A stretch of 64,000 nucleotides of DNA from G963665925 sp963678925 (GCA_963678925.1 OY787533.1:1116001-1180000); one strand, 5' to 3'; numbered from the stretch's first letter, positions 32,052 to 40,534 are shown. Notes: generated by a model not told the origin, from the letters alone. Numbers and translations: made by a program.

Positions 32052-32510
32052 ATGCCAGAAGAAAACACTGTTCAAAAAAAACCAATTTCAAAGAAAAAAT
32101 TAATCCTCATTACCGCATTTGACTTGGCCCGAAATACAACGGATGCACTTTTAAACACAGAAGGAATCACTGTTGCATCTCAACCAAAATTTGGACTTAC
32201 AGTATTTACACCCACTGGTTCTTATACTGGTGAATTGAAACTGTTGCCAATGGGCGAAGAATATGATCCATTTATCCAAAATGATGATAATTCAATGACC
32301 TTGGACATGACATACTTTCGACAATCCATACTTAACATTCTTGATTCTATGCCTGAGGAAGAAATGATTAATGACTGCGATAGCATTTATTTTGAAAAGG
32401 CTACTTTCAAACCTGCAAATCAAACCAGCACATCAAATACAGTTATTTACCACAACCTCACAATTTTCACTGACCAAATCGTTGGGTATACATACTCTCC
32501 GCTAGACTAA
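32052..32510 (+). CDS. Hypothetical accessory protein
   Basis: A 152-residue protein. The start at 32052 (MPEENTVQKK) follows AAAGGAGGTGACCTT, the best site in the frame; the longer frame to 32010 has none. The body has beta strands (FGLTVFTPTGSYTGELKLLP) and an acidic helix (FRQSILNILDSMPEEEMIND). It is on the repressor strand and converges on a minus-strand gene with a 44-base overlap. No family is recognised. Confidence 0.65.
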   Translation: MPEENTVQKKPISKKKLILITAFDLARNTTDALLNTEGITVASQPKFGLTVFTPTGSYTGELKLLPMGEEYDPFIQNDDNSMTLDMTYFRQSILNILDSMPEEEMINDCDSIYFEKATFKPANQTSTSNTVIYHNLTIFTDQIVGYTYSPLD

Positions 32511-32661
32511 TCTGAACTGATTTTTTAAAATCATCAGTCAGTTTATCAAGGTCAAAATCAGAATCAATCTTAATGATGAACGGAGCTGCTTCTAAAACGG
32601 TTCCGTTTTTTCTATTCTCACGCATTGCAATGTTTCTTTTTACGTGATGATTTTGTTTCAT
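32467..32661 (-). CDS. Hypothetical small protein, first early gene
   Basis: A 64-residue basic protein (MKQNHHVKRNIAMRENRKNG, then a KIDSDFDLDKLTDDFKKSVQ helix). It starts at 32661 with AAAGGTGG upstream. It is the nearest minus-strand gene to the leader, so it would be the first product of the early transcript. The N-terminus is Arg/Lys-rich, the rest acidic. No family is recognised. Confidence 0.5.
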   Translation of the reverse strand: MKQNHHVKRNIAMRENRKNGTVLEAAPFIIKIDSDFDLDKLTDDFKKSVQISLAESMYTQRFGQ

Positions 32662-32691
32662 AAAACCACCTTTCCACATATCCACAAACAA

Positions 32692-33159
32692 TATCCACTA
32701 GACGCTAACCTCACATCATTCGTGCAGGGTCCTACTGCCTAATCGCCAGATTGCCTGATTCCGATTTGCGCCTTTGTCGCTCTCACTATTCATACAGGCT
32801 TGAGACTGTCTTGGCTCCCGCCAGGCTAGTTTACGACTGGTGCTTAAAACTTCCTATTCAGTTTTCAAGGTTCAATCTTTTGACGCATGAGAGATGCATA
32901 AAACTCGGGACGGTTTTTACTGTTATTACCGCCAAACACATATGGCAGCGTCTCATGTGAACACTTTAATGAAACATGTCACAATTCGGTTGACGCTAGT
33001 TCAATTTTTTGATGATTTTAGTTATACATTGGTATATGATTTAAATGAGAAATCACATTTTTATAAGTCGATTATATATTCGATATCGGATATTGTCAAA
33101 TAATTTTATTCTGTTTTAGGATATTTTATTCCTACTTCAGATACTGGAGGCAAACATAT
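32692..33159. promoter_or_regulatory. Early control region between the early genes and the repressor
   Basis: A 468-base gap. The left half (32700-32880) is less AT-rich and structured; on the minus strand it contains a stretch like an rRNA-spacer boxA element (32853-32875). The right half is AT-rich and holds the repressor promoter candidate, TTGTCA at 33093 with TAGGAT 18 bases later, and an AT-rich palindrome near 33068 (TCGATTATATATTCGA) that may be an operator. No leftward promoter could be fixed. Confidence 0.55.
33093..33122 (+). promoter_or_regulatory. Candidate repressor promoter
   Basis: TTGTCA and TAGGAT with 18 bases between, about 38 bases before the repressor start, which also has GGAGG upstream. 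The -35 matches five of six consensus positions and the -10 matches TATAAT at the first, second and last bases. The AT-rich palindrome just to the left could be the site where the repressor acts on this promoter. Confidence 0.4.
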
Positions 33160-33945
33160 ATGAGTTCAATAGGTGACAGAATTAAAAAGATTCGTAAGGA
33201 TAACAAGTTAAGCCAGACTGTATTTTCCAATGCAATAGGGCTATCTCAAGGTAGATTGAGCGAAATAGAGAAAGGCAAGAACAAACCATCTTACGATACC
33301 CTTTATTCGATAAAGGATAATTATAATATATCGTTAGATTGGCTTATATTCGGAGAGGAATATTCGTTAACGGATAAGTTATTTGAAAATGAGGATGAAC
33401 AATTTGTCATTGAGACGTATCGATATTTAAGTGAATATAATCGTACATTGATTAAAGGTATGCTCGAATTGAAATTGCATGAACAGCAAAAACAAGAAAA
33501 CCTATACATACTCGATCCAGAAGACGACACCAAGGTTATTAAAGAAGAAACTCCTCAGTTTGTCCCTGAACTTGGTCGAGTTGCAGCAGGTGAAGGCGTC
33601 GCTGAAATCAATTTGATGTCTGAGGATGATCTTGTTCAGATTACAGGTTTTAAGAACGTAGACTTTGCACTTAGAATTGTGGGCGATTCCATGGAACCAA
33701 AAATTCCAGACGGATCAACCGTGCTAATCCACAAACAACCCGAAGTAGAATGTGGGGAAATTGGGATTGTATCGATAGATGGATATGTAACATGCAAACG
33801 CATTTATAAAGATGGACAACCAAATGGACATATCCGTTTGAAGTCTATCAATCAGAAATATCCAGATAGAATTCTGACTGAAAAAGATGGTGAGATTCAT
33901 GTTCTTGGGAAGGTCATTTTAGATGAGAATGGTAATTCAAAGTAG
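33160..33945 (+). CDS. Phage repressor: XRE HTH with S24 (LexA-like) peptidase
   Basis: A 261-residue repressor. The N-terminal HTH (KLSQTVFSNAIGLSQGRLSE) is XRE-type. The C-terminal part is an S24 peptidase: cleavage motif AAG (RVAAGEGVA), catalytic Ser in GDSMEP and Lys in VTCKRIY. Such repressors cut themselves when RecA is activated, so this prophage should be inducible by DNA damage. Mu's own repressor lacks this domain. TACTGGAGG precedes the start at 33160. Confidence 0.92.
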   Translation: MSSIGDRIKKIRKDNKLSQTVFSNAIGLSQGRLSEIEKGKNKPSYDTLYSIKDNYNISLDWLIFGEEYSLTDKLFENEDEQFVIETYRYLSEYNRTLIKGMLELKLHEQQKQENLYILDPEDDTKVIKEETPQFVPELGRVAAGEGVAEINLMSEDDLVQITGFKNVDFALRIVGDSMEPKIPDGSTVLIHKQPEVECGEIGIVSIDGYVTCKRIYKDGQPNGHIRLKSINQKYPDRILTEKDGEIHVLGKVILDENGNSK

Positions 33946-33971
33946 ATTTCACTGCTATTTTTTTGGGGTAT

Positions 33972-33995
33972 AAAAATGAGATTTCTCATTTTTAA
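33972..33995 (+). terminator. Small hairpin after the repressor gene
   Basis: AAAAATGAG, ATTT, CTCATTTTT form a nine-base stem 27 bases after the repressor stop, with an A-run before and T-run after, so it can act in both directions. The half site resembles AAATGAGAAATCA found at 33045-33057 upstream of the repressor, so an operator is the other option. Confidence 0.5.
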
Positions 33996-34022
33996 ACATG
34001 TGAGACTCTCGTTTTACTACGA

Positions 34023-34116
34023 TTTTCGTGCACGCTATCAAACACATCAAAAAAGCTCGAAACTAAGTGTTTTCAACGTGCACGCTATTGTTTGCGTTTG
34101 TGCACGCTATCGCCCG
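34023..34116 (+). repeat. Three GTGCACGCTAT repeats, MuA-type end sites
   Basis: GTGCACGCTAT recurs at 34028, 34078 and 34100 (spacings 50 and 22). The 22 bases at 34023-34044 match the Mu end-site consensus at 16 of 20 specified positions by hand alignment. A CA five bases to the right (34048-34049) gives the same TG-plus-three geometry as the Mu left end. The other two copies are weaker. Confidence 0.55.
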
Positions 34117-34216
34117 CTTTCGAGCGTTACAAAACCTGTATTTTCGACATCGTTTGTAACACGCTCTAACAGTTGAAAATACTAGCATCAACACAGGTCA
34201 TTACTAAGCGATACTA

Positions 34217-34271
34217 AAAAACCACCGATTTCGTTACAATCTCCAAATTGCGACGATTTCTGGTGGTTTTC
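34217..34271 (+). terminator. Long-range hairpin AAAACCACC...GGTGGTTTT
   Basis: A nine-base outer stem (AAAACCACC at 34218, GGTGGTTTT at 34262) encloses smaller pairs (CGT/ACG and CAAT/ATTG). A T-rich stretch follows. It may end the repressor transcript or mark the host side of the junction. The outer stem is sound; the loop pairing is a suggestion. Confidence 0.45.
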
Positions 34272-34536
34272 TGATTTTCTTTGCAATTTTAAATGCGAAC
34301 GCCATTTTTGAGGCCATTCCGTGAAAGTGTTGATATATTACGGTTTTTTACGGTTATTTCCGTGATTTTACGGTACTGTGGTTTTTGCAGGTTATAGTGA
34401 GAATCTACAGAAATGCACAATCGTCAAAAATTTGCATTTTTTTGTTTAAGAACATATAAAATTGGAAATTTTAAGAGTAAATATATAAGATAGCACATAT
34501 GTGCACATGAATGGGTCAGGATAGAGGATTGATAAA

Positions 34537-35457
34537 ATGAATGGGGAATATAGAGCAATTGTTATGAGCATGCCAACTGCATATGCAAAATATCGGTTTG
34601 TCTTCAATGAATCGGGACTTCCTGTCGACAGTGTTCTTATTGATCTGAATCCTGCCTACGCCGAGCTTTTTCAGATGAGCCGCGACGCCCTGATTGGAAA
34701 ACGGATTTCGGGTATTGTACCTGTCACACTAAGGGGCAGCAGTACTGCCAGCGATTATAGGAAGCTCTTGAAAAACGATGCACCCCTTAAATTCACACGC
34801 CATGATGAAAGCAAGGGAAAATACTATCAGATCACTGCATTTCGCCTTACTGAAGATACATTCATCACCCTGATTGAGGATATCTCCGAACACGTTTTCA
34901 ATGCACTGAAGCTTATCGACGCCAACTCCCTGCTCATAGAAAGCAACCGAAAGCTCTACAAGGACTCTGTCACAGATAGTCTGACACAGTTTTACAATCA
35001 CAATTACATACGTGAAATCCTCAAAGAGGAAATGCGCCTTTCCCACTACAGAAAACGGGCTCTGAGCATTGCCATGATTGATATCGACCATTTCAAGAAA
35101 ATCAATGATTCCTATGGCCACTTGAGTGGAGACAGCATTCTGGCAAAGCTGTCAGACCTTATAAGAAACCATACCCGAAAACAGGACCACGTTGGCCGCT
35201 ATGGCGGTGAAGAGTTTCTTCTTATACTGCCAGGTGCAGATATTTTAACGGCACTCTCCGTTGTAGACCGATTGAGAAAATCCATAGATAACCATGTTTT
35301 TGTCCTCGACAAGCACAGTCTGTCCTTAACAGTCAGCTGTGGTGTTGCCACGTTTACGGGACAGGACCTCCACCATTTCATCGCAGAAGCGGACAAATAC
35401 CTTTATGAAGCCAAACGTCTCGGCAGAAACCAGTGTCACTGCATACACAGCAGCTAG
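34537..35457 (+). CDS. PAS-GGDEF diguanylate cyclase
   Basis: A 306-residue soluble protein. Residues about 15-130 look like a PAS sensor (FNESGLPVDSVLIDLNPAYA, then ELFQMSRDALIGKRI). The rest is a GGDEF domain with active site GGEEF at about 231 and an inhibitory RxxD (RKQD) five residues before it, so the enzyme can make c-di-GMP and be braked by it. It is the first host gene after the prophage. The nearby HD-GYP gene (41752) would degrade c-di-GMP. Confidence 0.93.
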   Translation: MNGEYRAIVMSMPTAYAKYRFVFNESGLPVDSVLIDLNPAYAELFQMSRDALIGKRISGIVPVTLRGSSTASDYRKLLKNDAPLKFTRHDESKGKYYQITAFRLTEDTFITLIEDISEHVFNALKLIDANSLLIESNRKLYKDSVTDSLTQFYNHNYIREILKEEMRLSHYRKRALSIAMIDIDHFKKINDSYGHLSGDSILAKLSDLIRNHTRKQDHVGRYGGEEFLLILPGADILTALSVVDRLRKSIDNHVFVLDKHSLSLTVSCGVATFTGQDLHHFIAEADKYLYEAKRLGRNQCHCIHSS

Positions 35458-35477
35458 GTAAAATTCTCCACATATAA

Positions 35478-35515
35478 AAACACCTATTTTGAGTAAAAAG
35501 TCAAAATAGGTGTTT
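35478..35515. terminator. Bidirectional terminator between the cyclase and prfB
   Basis: A perfect 15-base stem (AAACACCTATTTTGA/TCAAAATAGGTGTTT) with an eight-base loop, flanked by A-run and T-rich ends. It lies between two convergent genes and can serve both. Confidence 0.88.
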
Positions 35516-35534
35516 CTATTTTTAAACATACTGC

Positions 35535-36657
35535 TTAGGCATTGTCTTGCTCTTCTTTAAGAAGCATTTTCAGATAGGCATTGATGAAGGACTGTATTTC
35601 TCCATCCATAACCGCCAGGACATTGCCAGTTTCAAAATTGGTCCTATGGTCCTTGACCAGATTATAAGGATGGAAGACATAAGATCGGATCTGGCTGCCC
35701 CAGGCAATTTGGGAATAGTCTCCTGCCAGGTCTTCAACCTTGTCCTTCTGCTCCTGAATCTTGAGCTCAATCAGCTTCGACATGAGCATGCGCATGGCTG
35801 TCGCACGGTTACTGATCTGCGACCGCTCATTCTGACACTGTACAATGACACCCGTTGGAATATGCGTAATACGCACTGCAGAGTCCGTTGTATTGATATG
35901 CTGACCACCCGCACCAGATGCTCTGTAAGTATCGATTTTCAAATCACTTGGATTCAGGTCAACTTCGACATCTTCATCCAGTTCCGGCATGACGTCCACG
36001 GATGTGAAGCTCGTATGTCTTTTGCCCGAAGAATCAAAAGGAGAAATTCTGACAATCCGGTGTACGCCTTTTTCTGATTTCAAATAACCATAGGCGTTAA
36101 TTCCGCGGATTGCCATGGAAACGTTCTTGATCCCCGCTTCCGTGTCCTTAAGAATGTCGAGTATTTCCACCTCAAAGCCACTGTGAGCAGCCCAGCGGTT
36201 GTACATTCTGAAGAGCATTTCTGCCCAGTCCTGGGCATCGAGTCCGCCAGCACCGGCATTAATGGAAAGAATGGCATTGTTTCCATCGTACTCTCCTGAA
36301 AGAAGCGTTTGGAGCGTCATGTGCTCAATACTTTCACTCAGCTTGTCAATCCCGCTTTCAGCCTCTTTTTCAATGGAGTCGTCCTCATCTTCAAGGGCCA
36401 TATCAATCAAGAGCTGAAGCTCTTCAAATGCCGTTTCCATAGCTTCAAAGTCTTCAAGCTTGGACTTGATTGCTTTAGCTTTTCTAAGCGTCTTTTTCGC
36501 ACCTGCCTGGTCGTCCCAGAAATCAGGCTCTGTCATGAGCATTTCTAATTCCTCATGCTCCTTTTCCATACTATCGATGTCAAAGTGAACCCCTCAGTTC
36601 GGTAAGGGACGCTTCGATGCTTTTTAACTCGTTCATACACTTTTCAAGCTTTAACAC
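35535..36657 (-). CDS. prfB: Peptide chain release factor 2, programmed +1 frameshift
   Basis: RF2 is encoded in two frames. Frame one starts at a GTG (36657, AGAGGTG upstream) and reads MLKLEKCMNELKSIEASLTE then LRGSL before an in-frame TGA (36580-36582). An internal SD-like AGGGG stands just before CTT TGA C, the classical shift site. Frame two resumes at GAC (36581) and runs to 35535: about 373 residues in all, with SPF (stop-codon recognition of RF2) and GGQ (catalysis). Low RF2 increases shifting, so the protein sets its own level. It follows secA. Confidence 0.95.
36580..36597 (-). promoter_or_regulatory. RF2 autoregulatory frameshift site
   Basis: On the minus strand AGGGG, TTCA, CTT TGA C: the SD-like stimulator, the CTT slippery codon and the TGA stop with C after it, as in most bacterial prfB genes. 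Confidence 0.93.
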
Positions 36658-36687
36658 ATCACACACCTCTTTTCATATTTTTATAAA

Positions 36688-36716
36688 GAATGCTGGACCA
36701 TAACAGCCCAGCATCC
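36688..36716 (-). terminator. Possible weak terminator between secA and prfB
   Basis: ATGCTGG and CCAGCAT form a seven-base stem with a 13-base loop; a T-rich stretch follows on the minus strand. It may reduce but not stop read-through from secA into prfB. Confidence 0.4.
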
Positions 36717-36751
36717 CAAATAGTCCTAACATAGACTATCTTAAACTGTTT

Positions 36752-39436
36752 CTATTGATTCACACCGCAGCATTTTTTATATTTTTTGCCGCTTCCGCAA
36801 GGACATGGATCATTTCTGCCAACTTTGTTGTCATTCACAACAGGCTTCAGCTTTTGCGGTTCAGAATCTCCGCCTGATGTTCCTGTGATTTTTGCAACCT
36901 GCTCACGTTTTGCTTCTGTTCTGATTGTAACATGGAAGAGCATGCGCACTGTGTCGACCTGAATATTATATGTCATTTCGTTGAACATATCAAAGCCTTC
37001 AATCTGATATGCACGAACCGGATCTTCCTGACCGACTGCACGTAGGCCGATACCCTGCTTCAGCTGATCCATGGCATCGATATGGTCAATCCATTTTTCA
37101 TCAACATTTCTAAGAAGAAGCACACGCTCGATTTCGCGCATTCTTTCAGTTGTGATCTCTTCTTCTTTAATCATGTACAGCTTATCAGCGATTTCCATGA
37201 GCTTGTCTTTTAAAGACTCTCTATCCAGGGTTTCAAGATTATCAACCTTGAAGAGTCCCTTCGGAAGGAATATCTGGTGCAGATGGTCTTCCAGGGCATT
37301 CAGATCCCATTCCTCTGCGTACTCCGACTCGCTTGTATAAAGCTCTATGGCAGCATCGATGATGCTTTCAATCATAGAGTAAATTTCATCTTTAATGCTT
37401 TCACCATGAAGGACACGGTTTCTCTCTCCATAAATGATTTCACGTTGCTTGTTCATGACATCGTCATACTGCAGAACGTGTTTACGGATACCAAAGTTAC
37501 GGCCCTCAACCTTCTTTTGAGCCCCTTCAATGGATTTTGACAGAATGCTGGCTTCAAGCGGCATATCATCTTCCATGCCCAGCTTGTCAACCATTGCCTT
37601 GACGTTGTCATTTACAAACAGACGCATGAGATCATCATCAAAGGAGATAAAGAACTGTGAAGAACCCGGGTCACCCTGTCGCCCAGAACGACCACGCAGC
37701 TGGTTGTCAATACGTCGGGACTCATGACGCTCTGTACCAATAATGTGAAGACCGCCAGCAGCCTTAACTTGAGCTGCCTCTTCATCCGTTACGGACTTAT
37801 AGGATTCGAAAATATCATTGTAGGTATTGCGTGCTTCTATGACTTCAGGATCATCAAACTCAAGCGGACTTGTCACAAGGGCAAGAATTTCATCTGAATA
37901 TCCCTGCTTTGACATATCGCGTTTAGCCATAAACTCAGGATTACCACCCAGCACGATATCCGTACCACGACCGGCCATATTGGTTGCAATCGTTACCGAA
38001 TTGAATCGACCTGCCTGTGATACGATTTCAGCCTCGCGCTCATGCTGCTTGGCATTGAGGACCTCATGACGGATGCCACGTTTTTTCAGCAGGCTCGACA
38101 GATACTCTGAGGTCTCGATTGAAATAGTACCGACAAGAACCGGTTGACCGCTTACATGGCGTTCTTCGATGTCTTTGATAACCGCACCGAATTTGCCACT
38201 TAAGGATTTATACACTGAGTCCGGCATATCTTTTCTCACGACAGGGCGGTTTGTTGGAATAACAACAACGTCCATGCCGTAAATGTGCTTGAACTCATCT
38301 TCTTCTGTTTTTGCTGTACCCGTCATGCCCGAAAGCTTGTTGTACATTCTGAAGTAGTTCTGGAGTGTGATGGTTGCCAGTGTCTGAGACTCCTTGCGAA
38401 CCTCCAGATTCTCTTTGGCTTCGATTGCCTGGTGAAGACCGTTTGAGTAGCGGCGACCAAACATGAGACGCCCTGTAAACTCATCGACAATGACAACTTC
38501 GCCTTCCTTAAGAACATAGTCCACATCTCGCTTCATCAGGTAACGCGCCTTAAGCGCCTGATTGATATGGTGTGAAATTTCCATATTCTGCGGATCGGAG
38601 AGGTTTTCCAGGCTGAAGAAGCGCTCTGCTTTTTCAACGCCGCCCTCATCTGTCAGCACAACAGAATGGGCTTTTTCATCAATTGTATAGTCATCTTCGC
38701 GCTTAAGCATCTGCACAAAGGTATCTGCAATTTTATACAGGCCTGTAGATTTCGAGCCTTCACCGGAAATAATCAGCGGCGTTCTCGCCTCATCGACAAG
38801 GATTGAATCAACCTCATCGACAATTGCGTAGTTGAGTGGACGCTGTACCAGATTTTCCTTGTAAATCGACATGTTGTCTCTCAGGTAGTCAAAACCAAAT
38901 TCATTGTTCGTACCGAATGTAATATCCGCACGATATGCATCTACACGGTCCTGACCACGAACGCCATGCACGACACAGCCAACGCTTAGGCCCAGGAAGT
39001 TGTAAAGCTTGCCCATCCAGTCACGGTCACGGCGTGCCAGATAGTCATTGACAGTGACCACATGAACGCCTTTGCCTTCAAGTGCATTCAGATAAACAGG
39101 AGATGTAGCCGTAAGGGTCTTACCTTCACCCGTTCGCATCTCTGCAATTCTTCCGCCGTGCAGTACAATACCGCCAAGAAGCTGAACCGGATAGTGGCGC
39201 ATGCCCAGTGTACGCACCGCAGCTTCACGTACTACTGCAAAAGCTTCCGGCAGAATTTCGTCCAAAGTTTCACCTGCTGCGATTCTGGATTTGAACTCGT
39301 CCGTCTTAGCTCTAAGCGCTGTATCGGATAGAGCTTTCATTTGAGGTTCAAGCGCTTCTATTTCTTCGACTTTTTTCATGAGCCGCTTTACTTCTCTGTC
39401 GTTTTCGTTACCGAATAATTTTTCTAAAAATCCCAT
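36752..39436 (-). CDS. secA: Protein translocase ATPase SecA
   Basis: An 894-residue SecA. Walker A is MRTGEGKTLTA, Walker B region VDEVDSILVDEARTPLIIS, and the DEAD-like motor ends in the second RecA domain (NMAGRGTDIVLGGNPEF). The C-terminus has the SecB/zinc motif NDPCPCGSGKKYKKCCG. It drives secretion through SecYEG with ATP. As in many Firmicutes it stands directly before prfB in the same orientation. Confidence 0.97.
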   Translation of the reverse strand: MGFLEKLFGNENDREVKRLMKKVEEIEALEPQMKALSDTALRAKTDEFKSRIAAGETLDEILPEAFAVVREAAVRTLGMRHYPVQLLGGIVLHGGRIAEMRTGEGKTLTATSPVYLNALEGKGVHVVTVNDYLARRDRDWMGKLYNFLGLSVGCVVHGVRGQDRVDAYRADITFGTNNEFGFDYLRDNMSIYKENLVQRPLNYAIVDEVDSILVDEARTPLIISGEGSKSTGLYKIADTFVQMLKREDDYTIDEKAHSVVLTDEGGVEKAERFFSLENLSDPQNMEISHHINQALKARYLMKRDVDYVLKEGEVVIVDEFTGRLMFGRRYSNGLHQAIEAKENLEVRKESQTLATITLQNYFRMYNKLSGMTGTAKTEEDEFKHIYGMDVVVIPTNRPVVRKDMPDSVYKSLSGKFGAVIKDIEERHVSGQPVLVGTISIETSEYLSSLLKKRGIRHEVLNAKQHEREAEIVSQAGRFNSVTIATNMAGRGTDIVLGGNPEFMAKRDMSKQGYSDEILALVTSPLEFDDPEVIEARNTYNDIFESYKSVTDEEAAQVKAAGGLHIIGTERHESRRIDNQLRGRSGRQGDPGSSQFFISFDDDLMRLFVNDNVKAMVDKLGMEDDMPLEASILSKSIEGAQKKVEGRNFGIRKHVLQYDDVMNKQREIIYGERNRVLHGESIKDEIYSMIESIIDAAIELYTSESEYAEEWDLNALEDHLHQIFLPKGLFKVDNLETLDRESLKDKLMEIADKLYMIKEEEITTERMREIERVLLLRNVDEKWIDHIDAMDQLKQGIGLRAVGQEDPVRAYQIEGFDMFNEMTYNIQVDTVRMLFHVTIRTEAKREQVAKITGTSGGDSEPQKLKPVVNDNKVGRNDPCPCGSGKKYKKCCGVNQ

Positions 39437-39774
39437 TGATAAATCGTCCCTTCAGTTTCTCTCAGCATTCAAGAAAGATGCCTTCGGCTTTTCAGAGCGC
39501 AGACATATGCCGCAGTATGCATGGTGTGAATTATGGTCTCTCTGATGACCTACGCTAAGCATATTTCTCGAATGTTGAGGGTATATTCATATCCCGTGTT
39601 CTTTCCGTATTTCTTTTCGGGTTCATGTCAAAATCAATATAGCCTTACAAATATATATTATAGCATAAGAGCATGGTTACCTATGTTAGATTTAAGTGAC
39701 AAACTCATGAATAAAGTGTGAATAGTGAATAATCTCTTACAGTCACATGTCTGCCTATGGGGAATTTTGTACAG
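39437..39774. other. Gene-free stretch upstream of secA
   Basis: AT-rich, with no frame that has both a ribosome site and plausible composition; the 62-codon plus-strand frame from 39533 is rejected. The secA promoter is expected here but I could not fix it. Confidence 0.5.
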
Positions 39775-39822
39775 AAAAAGAAGCACGCCTTTTTTTCGAC
39801 CTAAAAAAGCGTACTTCTTTTA
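39775..39822 (-). terminator. Terminator after the heptad-repeat gene
   Basis: AAAAGAAGCACGC and GCGTACTTCTTTT pair almost fully over 13 bases; on the minus strand a T-rich end follows. It ends the transcript of the neighbouring coiled-coil gene. A second palindrome, GAAGCCATGGCTTC, lies at 39831. Confidence 0.75.
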
Positions 39823-39919
39823 TTGATTATGAAGCCATGGCTTCATTTGGGTGTCTGTATATGTCTTATCCTTAACCTGTACTGATACCGGTCTTATTGA
39901 TGCTAATGAAGATTCCACA

Positions 39920-40312
39920 TCACTCGACAATCTTGAGATGAACTTCGTGATTATGGACTTTTTCAGTCAAAATGTGAACCGCTTGGGTATTAGTCTCTAT
40001 AGCGGTCCAGTTCTTTTCTATTGCAATCCTATTTTTCTCAATTGCGGTCCAGTTCTTTTCTATTGCAATCCTATTTTTGTCAATAGCAGTTCCGTTCTTC
40101 TCTATTGCAATTCTGTTTTTCTCTATAGCTTCCGTGTTGGCAGTATAGCCGTCAAACAAGGCCTCAAATTTCTTACTGTGCTCCACTTCCATATGCGTCA
40201 CCGTATTTTCAAGACTTCCAACACGGGTCTCTAAACTGTCTAGACGCGTTTCCACATCGCAAACCTTGCCATAGATTTTAGTCATCATATCAAACATTCT
40301 ATCATTTTCCAT
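39920..40312 (-). CDS. Heptad-repeat coiled-coil protein
   Basis: A 130-residue protein. The N-terminal half is a predicted coiled coil (VCDVETRLDSLETRVGSLEN). From about residue 62 it is seven tandem heptads, AIEKNRI/AIEKNGT/AIDKNRI/AIEKNWT in varied order, encoded by 21-base repeats. A short helix ends it (AVHILTEKVHNHEVHLKIVE). Long parallel coiled coils of this kind often act as spacers or oligomer stalks. The partner is unknown. Confidence 0.8.
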   Translation of the reverse strand: MENDRMFDMMTKIYGKVCDVETRLDSLETRVGSLENTVTHMEVEHSKKFEALFDGYTANTEAIEKNRIAIEKNGTAIDKNRIAIEKNWTAIEKNRIAIEKNWTAIETNTQAVHILTEKVHNHEVHLKIVE

Positions 40313-40412
40313 GATTTATACTCCTAACCAGCAATTACATCGCCCCCATGTTTGAACTCATCATATCATAGCAAACATCAGCTGTCAATAAATGGAAATA
40401 AATTACTGTAAA

Positions 40413-40457
40413 AAAATCCCGACTCAGCTTAGAATGTTCCAAGTGAGCTGGGATTTA
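40413..40457 (-). terminator. Terminator after the DUF5317 operon
   Basis: Imperfect stem: AATCCCGACTCAGCTT pairs with AAGTGAGCTGGGATT around a 10-base loop. An A-run lies left of it, which is a T-run on the minus strand. It lies after the last gene of the cluster starting at 43029. Confidence 0.7.
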
Positions 40458-40534
40458 TGATCGATTGATTTGTTGCTGGATCTAAAAGCTACACAAATAC
40501 ACATCTCCAGCAATACGCGAAACTTTAGCAACTG

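Larger units (their letters stand above)
33946..34536. other. Prophage right-end region and junction with host
   Basis: A 591-base stretch with no convincing gene. It holds, from left: a small hairpin, three GTGCACGCTAT repeats (34028, 34078, 34100), an inverted repeat around GAGCGTTACAAAAC/GTTTGTAACACGCTC (34122-34167), a long-range hairpin (34218-34270) and a cluster of alternating ACGG/CCGT motifs (34319-34373). The transposase-end geometry points to a terminus near 34049, but repeats extend past it, so the exact edge is open. Confidence 0.6.

Noticed and set aside
33976..34176. 66-codon plus-strand frame across the end repeats
   Set aside because: Coding would run through the repeats; no ribosome site.
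39533..39721. 62-codon plus-strand frame upstream of secA
   Set aside because: No ribosome site and random composition rich in Tyr/Ser/Phe.
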